Assembly (NCBI GenBank): GCA_023433445.1
Contig: JAEZCS010000230.1
Location: forward strand, 1-29,738
From: Pseudomonadota bacterium
Lineage (GTDB): Bacteria; Pseudomonadota; Alphaproteobacteria; Sphingomonadales; Sphingomonadaceae
DNA length: 29,738 nt
Direction: 5' to 3'
The notes below the pieces were generated by a model. That model was not told the origin of the DNA, made no database searches, and saw nothing but the letters and a program-made list of their open reading frames with translations. This document shows, in pieces, positions 23,677 through 29,738 of the stretch; the stretch's first letter is position 1, and every line of letters starts with the position of its first letter. A program made the translations under genes and the position numbers.

Positions 23677-23851
23677 CCTTTAGTTTAGATCTGAAACGAC
23701 AACGCAGCCAACATAGGCATGTTTCCGCCCATATTCAAATGGCGCCTTTTGGCAGGTGGCATTGCTCTGCACTGCCGCCCCTGCTAAGCGCACGAGCCAT
23801 TGTCCCAAGGCCTTTTCGCCGAGGGATCAACAGGAAAATCAGGGAACAGAG

Positions 23852-24352
23852 ATGGCCGACGAAGCCGATACGATCCAGACCAGCGCAGGGAACGGTGCCG
23901 ACACGAGCCCCCAAATCGCGCTGATCAGCCAATATGTTAAGGATCTCTCGTTCGAGAACCCAAATTCGCCTGCCGTTTACCAGTGGCCTGATCAGCCGCA
24001 GATCGATGTTCAGTTCAACATCGGTGCGGACAAGGTGGGCGATGAGGTTGTCGAAGTTTCGCTGAAGATAGAAGTAAAGGCGACTGCTCCTCAGGGCACC
24101 GCCTTCGTAGTCGAACTGCTGTACGCCGCCCTGTTCGGCATGCGCAACGTGCCCGACGATCAGTTGCAACCTTTCATGCTGGCGGAAGCGCCGCGCTTGA
24201 TCTTCCCCTTCGCCCGGCGCGTGCTGGCCGATGCAATCCGCGATGGCGGCTTCCCGCCGCTCCTGCTCGATCCCATCGACTTTGGCGGCCTTTATGAGCA
24301 GCAGGCTCAGGCGATGGTGCAAACAGCAGGTGAGCCAGCCGGTCACGCCTGA
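23852..24352 (+). CDS. secB: Protein-export chaperone SecB
   Basis: A 166-residue cytosolic chaperone that holds preproteins unfolded for SecA. The family core is clear: ISQYVKDLSFENPNSP, QIDVQFNIGADKV, FVVELLYAALFGMRNVP and FPFARRVLADAIRDGGFPPLLLDPIDFGGLY. The acidic tail ends EPAGHA. A longer open frame begins at 23756, but ATG at 23852 starts the normal protein and has GGGA six bases before it. The 175 bases between it and the divergent Tim44-domain gene should carry both promoters. Next on the strand is murJ, 82 bases away. Confidence 0.97.
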   Translation: MADEADTIQTSAGNGADTSPQIALISQYVKDLSFENPNSPAVYQWPDQPQIDVQFNIGADKVGDEVVEVSLKIEVKATAPQGTAFVVELLYAALFGMRNVPDDQLQPFMLAEAPRLIFPFARRVLADAIRDGGFPPLLLDPIDFGGLYEQQAQAMVQTAGEPAGHA

Positions 24353-24434
24353 CTCTTGATGGGGTTAGGCGGGGCCGGCTCGCAGCTGTGTCCGCCCCCG
24401 CACCCCTATTCCCCAGACGAGAGGGTCGTTCGCC

Positions 24435-26030
24435 ATGAAGTTGGTCAAGGCGCTTGGCTCCGTCGGAGGACTGACGCTTGCCAGCCGGGTGCTGGCGCTG
24501 GTCCGTGACTCGCTGGCCGCGCGCTATGTCGGCGCGGGCTTTGCATCGGACGCCTTCAATGGCGTGGCTTTTCGGCTTCCCAACATGTTCCGCGCTCTGT
24601 TTGCGGAAGGCGCCTTTTCTGCTGCATTCATTCCCATGTTCAACCGCAAGGCTGCTGGACCTGGCGGTGTGGCGGATGGCTATCATTTCGCGGAACGCGC
24701 GCTTGCTGTTCTGCTGCCAGTACTCGTTGTCTTCACCATCCTCCTGATCGCGGCGGCATATCCGATCACCTGGCTCCTGTCCGGCGGCTTTTCGCGTCAA
24801 AACCCGACGCCGGATCAGTTTGCCTTCGCCGTGCTCCTGTCGCGCATCACGCTCCCCTACCTTGCGCTGATCAGCATCGCCTCGCTGCTCGGCGGGATCC
24901 TGAACTCCCTCGATAAATTCTGGGTCAATGCCGCCGCGCCGATCTTGCTGAACGTCGCCATGATCGCCGGGCTCTGGCTGTTTCATGGGGCGGACGAATA
25001 TGAGACGGCGCGTATTCAGGCCATTTCCGTGACCGTGGGCGGCACGCTTCAACTCTTGTGGCTGATATGGGCCTGCCGCCGCGCAGGCGTGTCGATGAAG
25101 CTCAAGCGGCCGCGCCTGGATGCCGACGTGCGCGAGTTGCTGCGCCTGATCGTACCGGCCGCCGCGGGTGCTGGCGCGTCGCAGATCAACCTGCTCATTT
25201 CCACCGCCCTGTCAGGATGGCTGCTCGCCTCGGGATCGATCACCTATATCTATTATGCGGACCGACTGAACCAGCTGCCTCTCGGCCTGATCGGCATCGG
25301 CCTTGGCACCATCTTACTGCCAACGATCTCGCGCATGCTGTCCACCGGACAAGAGCAGCAAGCGATGGAGACTCAAAATCGAGGGATTGAACTGGCGCTG
25401 TTCCTCACCCTGCCTGCAACTGTCGCCTTCATCACCGTGGCCGAACCGATCGTGCGCGGCCTGTTCCAATATGGGCGCTTCACGGTCGAAGACGCGCAGC
25501 GGTGCGGCTGGGCGCTGTCGGCCTTTTCGATCGGTTTGCCGTCCTACGTGCTCGTGAAGGTGCTGACACCCGGCTATTATGCGCGCGGCGACACGAAAAC
25601 GCCGGTCCGTTACGCCATGCTGTCCATCCTCATCAACATCATCGGCAATATCACGCTGATCCCCCTGATGGCACGAGTTGGTCTCGGCCATGTCGCGCCG
25701 CCGCTGGCGACCGCGCTTTCTGCAACTGTCAACGTTGCCATGCTGTACGCGACACTGGTGAAGCGCGGGCATTTCGCTGCGGACGCGCAACTGCGCAGGC
25801 GGTTGCCGCGTCTGGCGGCGGCAGCGGTGGTGATGGGCGGCGCGCTGTTTTGTGGAGATAGCCTGCTGGAACCATGGCTGGGTGGCGCGATGATCCAGCG
25901 ATATATCGGCCTTGCTCTGCTTGTCGGTGCAGGCATAGCACTTTACGGGCTGGCCTGTTTCCTGACGGGCGCCTATCGGGTGTCCGACCTCAAGGCGCTG
26001 ATGCGCCGTAGAGGCTCAACCGCAATCTAA
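24435..26030 (+). CDS. murJ: Lipid II flippase MurJ
   Basis: A 531-residue integral membrane protein of the MOP superfamily, with some 14 predicted membrane helices. It flips lipid II across the inner membrane for peptidoglycan synthesis. The family start (VGGLTLASRVLALVRDSLAARYVGAG) and RLPNMFRALFAEGAFSAAFIPMF are diagnostic; conserved arginines, such as Arg in ALVRDS and in FRLPN, fit substrate contact. Length is normal. AGAGGG lies nine bases upstream of the ATG. It is followed 15 bases later by trpS, so the two are likely cotranscribed. Confidence 0.97.
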   Translation: MKLVKALGSVGGLTLASRVLALVRDSLAARYVGAGFASDAFNGVAFRLPNMFRALFAEGAFSAAFIPMFNRKAAGPGGVADGYHFAERALAVLLPVLVVFTILLIAAAYPITWLLSGGFSRQNPTPDQFAFAVLLSRITLPYLALISIASLLGGILNSLDKFWVNAAAPILLNVAMIAGLWLFHGADEYETARIQAISVTVGGTLQLLWLIWACRRAGVSMKLKRPRLDADVRELLRLIVPAAAGAGASQINLLISTALSGWLLASGSITYIYYADRLNQLPLGLIGIGLGTILLPTISRMLSTGQEQQAMETQNRGIELALFLTLPATVAFITVAEPIVRGLFQYGRFTVEDAQRCGWALSAFSIGLPSYVLVKVLTPGYYARGDTKTPVRYAMLSILINIIGNITLIPLMARVGLGHVAPPLATALSATVNVAMLYATLVKRGHFAADAQLRRRLPRLAAAAVVMGGALFCGDSLLEPWLGGAMIQRYIGLALLVGAGIALYGLACFLTGAYRVSDLKALMRRRGSTAI

Positions 26031-26045
26031 AGAACGGATAGAAAG

Positions 26046-27050
26046 ATGCGCGTCCTTTCCGGCATCCAGCCGACCGGCAATCTGCACCTGGGGAATTATC
26101 TGGGCGCAATCCGCAACTGGGTGCGCATGCAGAACGAGATGGATACGGCGAGCCAGTGCTTCTTCTTTCTCGCCGACATGCACTCGATCACCGTTCATGA
26201 AGGGCGTGAACAGCGCATCCGCAATGTCCGCGACATGGCGGCGGCGCTGGTTGCTGCCGGTATCGATCCGGATCGCTCGGTGCTCTTTAACCAGGCCCGT
26301 GTGCCGGCCCATGCCGAACTGTGCTGGTTACTGAACGGCACGGCGCGGATCGGCTGGCTCAACCGTATGACGCAGTTCAAGGACAAGGTTGGCAAGGATC
26401 GCGAAGGCGCATCGATCGGCCTGTTCGTCTATCCCGTGCTGCAGGCCGCTGACATCCTTGTTTACAATGCGACTCATGTGCCGGTCGGCGAAGACCAGAA
26501 GCAGCACCTTGAGTTGGCGCGCGATATAGCTACCAAGTTCAACACCGATTTCGGGGTCGAGCTGTTCACCTTGCCGGACCCGATCATCCCCAAGGAATCG
26601 GCGCGCATAATGTCCTTGCGCGATGGAACGGCGAAGATGTCCAAGTCGGACCCGTCGGACATGAGCCGCATCAACCTCACCGATGACGACGACGCGATCA
26701 TACAAAAGGTTAGAAAGGCGAAGACCGATCCAGAGCCGCTGCCCGAAGCTGCCGAGGGCCTTGCTGGGCGACCGGAAGCGACCAATTTAGTAGGCATCTA
26801 CGCCACCTTGACCGGAAACTCCCCTGACGTCGTTTGCGCGCAATTTGCGGGCAAGGGGTTCGGTGCGTTCAAGCCTGCGCTCGGCGAGCTCTTAGTGGAA
26901 GCGCTGCGGCCGATTCGGACACGCTTTCTGGAGTTGCGCACCAACGACGACGCCCTCGACGCAATCCTGGAAAAGGGCGCGGCAAAGGCGCGGGCGGCTG
27001 CAGAGCCAACGCTCAAAGCGGCCTATGACGCGATGGGGCTTATGCGCTGA
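26046..27050 (+). CDS. trpS: Tryptophanyl-tRNA synthetase
   Basis: A 334-residue class I aminoacyl-tRNA synthetase that charges tRNA-Trp. The HIGH-type motif is GIQPTGNLHLGNYLGA (about 6-21) and KMSKS is at 197-201. Other typical segments are CFFFLADMHSITVH and QAADILVYNATHVPVGEDQKQHLELARDIA. Length is normal for the bacterial enzyme. The GGA of GGATAGAAAG before the ATG is a modest ribosome site. It follows murJ by 15 bases. Confidence 0.98.
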   Translation: MRVLSGIQPTGNLHLGNYLGAIRNWVRMQNEMDTASQCFFFLADMHSITVHEGREQRIRNVRDMAAALVAAGIDPDRSVLFNQARVPAHAELCWLLNGTARIGWLNRMTQFKDKVGKDREGASIGLFVYPVLQAADILVYNATHVPVGEDQKQHLELARDIATKFNTDFGVELFTLPDPIIPKESARIMSLRDGTAKMSKSDPSDMSRINLTDDDDAIIQKVRKAKTDPEPLPEAAEGLAGRPEATNLVGIYATLTGNSPDVVCAQFAGKGFGAFKPALGELLVEALRPIRTRFLELRTNDDALDAILEKGAAKARAAAEPTLKAAYDAMGLMR

Positions 27051-27182
27051 AGTCGGAAGCTGCGTTCCAAAATAGAGTGCGACCGCCTGCCTCAACTGAG
27101 CGTTCAAATGATGTTCAGTTGCATTCTGCCAGGGTCGGGAGCAAGATTGCTTTTGAGGGCACTGAGCTTGGGACGCAGGAAG

Positions 27183-27830
27183 ATGAGATATATCAACAAG
27201 ATCGGCATTGTCGCAGCCCCGGCTCTGGCTTTGGTCGCGCTTTCCGGCTGTGCAACATCCTTTAAGGCAGACGTTGCCCGGTTTCAGCAGTTGCCTGCTC
27301 CCGCCGGCCAGAGCTTCACTGTCGTAGCGGACGACCCGAGGCTGGCTGGCGGTCTTGAATTCGGTCAATATGCCGGGCTGATTGGCGAGCGTCTCACGCA
27401 GACCGGCTACACACCCGCGTCGGACCCGGCGCGAGCCGACCTGATCGTACGTGTCGCCTACCATGTCGATAATGGCCGCGAAAAAGTGCGTTCAACTGGC
27501 TTCGGAGCCGCTGATCCTTATTTCTACGGCGGCTGGGGCTGGCGAGGCAGGTGGGGACGCCCGTGGGGCTATGGCTTTTATGACCCGTGGCTGTTTGGCC
27601 CTGGTTACAGCGATGTCAGCAGCTACACCGTTTATACGAGCGATCTTAGCATGAAGATCGATCGGGCGGCGGACAACCTGCGGCTGTTCGAAGGCAAGGC
27701 GTCCGCACAATCACTGTCGAACAAACTGACCTATCTCGTGCCGAACCTGATCGACGCCATGTTCACCGGCTTTCCAGGTCAGAATGGAGAGGACGTTAAA
27801 ATCACCCTGCCGCCCGAACGGAAGGGCTGA
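27183..27830 (+). CDS. DUF4136 lipoprotein
   Basis: A 215-residue lipoprotein with lipobox VALSGC near residue 22. The mature part shows the DUF4136 pattern: SFKADVARFQQLP, GQSFTVVADDPRLAGGLEFGQYAGLIGERLTQTGY and a VRVAYHVDNG strand, with a Gly/Trp/Tyr-rich insert (YFYGGWGWRGRWGRPWGYGFYDPW) in the middle. Function is unknown; the family is envelope-associated. A frame opens 25 codons earlier at 27108, but ATG at 27183 begins the signal peptide directly and AGGA lies just upstream. A 7-base inverted repeat CAACTGA/TCAGTTG (27093-27121) precedes it. It converges with the cyclophilin gene. Confidence 0.8.
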   Translation: MRYINKIGIVAAPALALVALSGCATSFKADVARFQQLPAPAGQSFTVVADDPRLAGGLEFGQYAGLIGERLTQTGYTPASDPARADLIVRVAYHVDNGREKVRSTGFGAADPYFYGGWGWRGRWGRPWGYGFYDPWLFGPGYSDVSSYTVYTSDLSMKIDRAADNLRLFEGKASAQSLSNKLTYLVPNLIDAMFTGFPGQNGEDVKITLPPERKG

Positions 27831-27865
27831 GCTTCTCAAGCTGCACCGCCAGACTTTCACGAGGA

Positions 27866-28471
27866 TCAGGGCAGTCGCCGCGCTGTCTTGATCCGTATCG
27901 GCTGCTCCAGCATTTGCCCTTTCATCACGCCCTCGCCTGCCGTGGGCGATTTGGGCGCTGACAGGATTGAGCGGACGACATCCATTCCTTCTACGACATG
28001 AGCGAAAACCGCAAAGCCCTGACTGTCACCCGGTGAAGCGGTCTGCGCGTCCATGCTCGGCATCTTTCCCAGGACGATGAAGAAGTCTCCGGTCGCGCTG
28101 CCAGGCGCATAGCGCGCCATGGAAAGCGCGCCGTCATCATGGGTGAGTCCAGTTTGTGTCGTTGGCTCATGAGCGATGGGCGGCAGGATACGCTCGGGAG
28201 CATTTTGCGTTCCGCCCTGCACGAAACCATAGTCCGCCGTTCCCACAGCCCGATAGAAGCTCGTGCCATCCAGTCGCTTCTGATCGACATAGCGCAGGAA
28301 GTTCCGCCCGGTGATCGGCGCCTTCGCGATATGAACGGCTATGATGACCCGTCCGGCATTGGTGTCGAGCGCGACTTGAACATCTTGCGCCGCCGGCGAA
28401 GCCGGGACCTGCGCCGTCGCAGGGAACAGAGACATCAAGGCAGCGAGCAGGAAAGCAGCATATCGGATCAT
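27866..28471 (-). CDS. Periplasmic cyclophilin-type peptidyl-prolyl isomerase
   Basis: A 201-residue protein with a signal peptide (about 1-21, LLAALMSLFPATAQ) and one cyclophilin domain (about 30-195). It would speed cis-trans isomerisation of prolyl bonds in exported proteins. Active-site residues Arg74 (TSFYRAV) and Gln85 (FVQGG) are present, but the usual SQFFI segment reads TGDFFIVLG, and the cyclosporin-site Trp is not obvious; both changes are common in bacterial secreted cyclophilins. It follows dnaA by 37 bases on the same strand. Confidence 0.9.
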   Translation of the reverse strand: MIRYAAFLLAALMSLFPATAQVPASPAAQDVQVALDTNAGRVIIAVHIAKAPITGRNFLRYVDQKRLDGTSFYRAVGTADYGFVQGGTQNAPERILPPIAHEPTTQTGLTHDDGALSMARYAPGSATGDFFIVLGKMPSMDAQTASPGDSQGFAVFAHVVEGMDVVRSILSAPKSPTAGEGVMKGQMLEQPIRIKTARRLP

Positions 28472-28508
28472 GGCCGCATCCTAGTCGTTCGCCGGATTTC
28501 TGTCAGCG

Positions 28509-29738
28509 TCAGTTTTCCAGCTGGCGCTGCAGGGCGCGGATGTCGGCATCTATATCGGCATTCGTCTGCCGCAATCCCTCGATCGTACGCACGGCATGGA
28601 TGACCGTACTGTGATCGCGGCCGCCAAAGATGCGTCCGATTTCCGGAAGAGAGCGGGGCGTCATCTTCTTGGCGAGATACATGGCGACCTGACGAGGCCG
28701 CGCAACAGCCCGAGCGCGGCGCTTGGAGCGCATTTCGGCGGCGTCGATCTTGTAGTGCGCGGCGCAGACCTTCTGGATTTCGTCAACCGTGATGCGGCGG
28801 GCGTTGGCGCGCACGGCGTCGGCGAGCATGCTTTGGGCAAATTCCAGATCGACCGAGCGGCCTGTGAGTTGGCCGTAGGCGATCAGTTTGTTGAAAGCGC
28901 CTTCTAACTCACGAATGTTTGAGCGAATTGAACGCGCCAGGAAATCGACGACCGCGTCGGGGACCGGCGGGTCGCCGGCTATGGCGCGCTTGGCTTCCAG
29001 GATGGACAGGCGCAGGTCGAGGTCGGCCGGGCGGATGTCGGCAACCAGGCCGCCTGCAAGGCGCGAGAGGATGCGGGCGTCGATCGAGTCGAGCAGCTGC
29101 GGCGCGCGGTCAGCGGTGACGACAATGCGCGCACCGGAATCAATCAAGTCATTGATAGTATGGAGGAATTCCTCCTGCGTCGAACCCTTGCCCGCGATGA
29201 ACTGGATATCGTCAATCAGCAACAGACGAGCGGCGCGCAAACGCGCCTTGAACATCATGGTTTCGTTGGCGCGCATCGCGTTCACGAACTCCATCATGAA
29301 CCGCTCCGCCGACATGTAGAGCACGGGCGCTGTCGGCGAATGGCTGGAGAAGTGCTGGGCGATGGCATGGAGCAGGTGAGTCTTGCCCTGCCCGGTGCTG
29401 CCATGGATGAAAAGCGGGCTGAAACGCGGCTGCGCTTCTGCAGCAATGGCCTGCGCCGCGGAAAAAGCGAGGTGGTTGGAGTCGCCGGTCACGAAATCGG
29501 CAAAGCTGTGGCGCGGCTGGAAGTTGCAGGCGGGCGCTTCGTCGGCGGGGAAGGAGTCAGCAGCCGCAACCGGCACTTCAGCAACCGCCGCAGATTCGAG
29601 CAGGCGAGGACCGACCGCGTTGGGCGCGCGGCGCAGCCTGACCTCGCGGACGCCCCCGCCGGCACAGCGCCAGGCCATGCACAGCCGATCACCAAAATGA
29701 CCGGAAACGAAATTGGCGGTGAAGTCGGAGGCGAACAA
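28509..29738 (-). CDS. dnaA: Chromosomal replication initiator DnaA, 5' end beyond the window
   Basis: 409 residues are seen; the frame is still open at the window edge, and DnaA is normally about 460-490 residues, so the start lies outside. The visible part has the end of domain I, a short linker, the AAA+ domain with Walker A (GSTGQGKTHL), Walker B (LLLIDDIQFI), sensor I (VVTADRAP) and the SRLAGGL arginine-finger region, and domain IV with the DnaA-box-binding helix GGRDHSTVIHAVRTIE. The TTG at the very edge should not be taken as the start. No cluster of DnaA boxes is evident in the 37 bases downstream, and dnaN does not follow; instead a cyclophilin gene does. Confidence 0.96.
   Translation of the reverse strand: MFASDFTANFVSGHFGDRLCMAWRCAGGGVREVRLRRAPNAVGPRLLESAAVAEVPVAAADSFPADEAPACNFQPRHSFADFVTGDSNHLAFSAAQAIAAEAQPRFSPLFIHGSTGQGKTHLLHAIAQHFSSHSPTAPVLYMSAERFMMEFVNAMRANETMMFKARLRAARLLLIDDIQFIAGKGSTQEEFLHTINDLIDSGARIVVTADRAPQLLDSIDARILSRLAGGLVADIRPADLDLRLSILEAKRAIAGDPPVPDAVVDFLARSIRSNIRELEGAFNKLIAYGQLTGRSVDLEFAQSMLADAVRANARRITVDEIQKVCAAHYKIDAAEMRSKRRARAVARPRQVAMYLAKKMTPRSLPEIGRIFGGRDHSTVIHAVRTIEGLRQTNADIDADIRALQRQLEN

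Noticed and set aside
23756..23851. 32-codon N-terminal extension of SecB
   Set aside because: Unlike any SecB N-terminus; ATG at 23852 has GGGA at proper spacing.
24357..24412. G-rich and C-rich runs between secB and murJ as a terminator
   Set aside because: Pairing is imperfect, the loop is long and no T-run follows; murJ could still be read through.

Overview
The window looks like chromosomal core sequence from a GC-rich alphaproteobacterium, most likely a sphingomonad (Sphingobium/Sphingomonas type). I infer this from the style of the proteins: a 171-residue L10 beginning MDRNQK, an HExxH protein of the 'vgr related' type, a DUF2946 protein beside a TonB-dependent receptor, a DUF6894 plus Crp/Fnr pair, a secB / Tim44-domain / mltA / Smr cluster, and short TC-rich intergenic palindromes. 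No database search was possible. I see no rRNA, tRNA, CRISPR array, insertion sequence, integrase or phage gene.

Layout. Positions 1-454 are non-coding and hold a perfect GC-rich palindrome and an alternating pyrimidine-purine tract. Positions 455-1757 are the rplJ-rplL operon with a structured L10 leader and a clear terminator; rpoBC does not follow. Positions 1808-5070 (minus strand) hold signal-transduction and envelope genes: a GAF-PAS histidine kinase, a Crp/Fnr regulator overlapping a DUF6894 gene, and a secreted TonB-C-terminal-like protein. Positions 5364-9562 (minus) are a possible transport operon: DUF2946 protein, TonB-dependent receptor, FAD-dependent dehydrogenase. Positions 9624-11911 (plus) hold a LiuR-like MerR regulator with a palindromic operator and a DmdC-type acyl-CoA dehydrogenase. 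Positions 12113-15390 (minus) are dnaK-dnaJ with a heat-shock-type promoter and an intergenic repeat between the two genes.

Positions 15450-16762 (plus) hold a PCu(A)C copper chaperone, a coupled HExxH protein and a small secreted protein. Positions 16766-18240 (minus) are an LD-carboxypeptidase coupled to a cupin, divergent from dapE (18291-19433). Positions 19437-21113 (minus) encode a membrane GGDEF-EAL protein. Positions 21212-23676 (minus) are Tim44-domain protein, mltA and an Smr protein, divergent from secB. Positions 23852-27830 (plus) are secB, murJ, trpS and a DUF4136 lipoprotein. Positions 27866-29738 (minus) are a periplasmic cyclophilin and dnaA, which is cut by the window end.

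How the parts fit: much of the content is housekeeping. It covers ribosome stalk synthesis, protein folding and export (DnaK/DnaJ, SecB, cyclophilin), peptidoglycan metabolism (DapE, MurJ, MltA, LD-carboxypeptidase), tRNA charging and replication initiation. Small regulatory or envelope genes are interspersed. I found no convincing new multi-gene system. The most interesting points are the rplJ leader with its UUCG-capped terminator-like hairpin, the apparently leaderless merR gene with its LiuR-like operator, the DUF6894-crp overlap, the two TTGA-coupled gene pairs, and the uncharacterised DUF2946 / TonB receptor / FAD-enzyme cluster.
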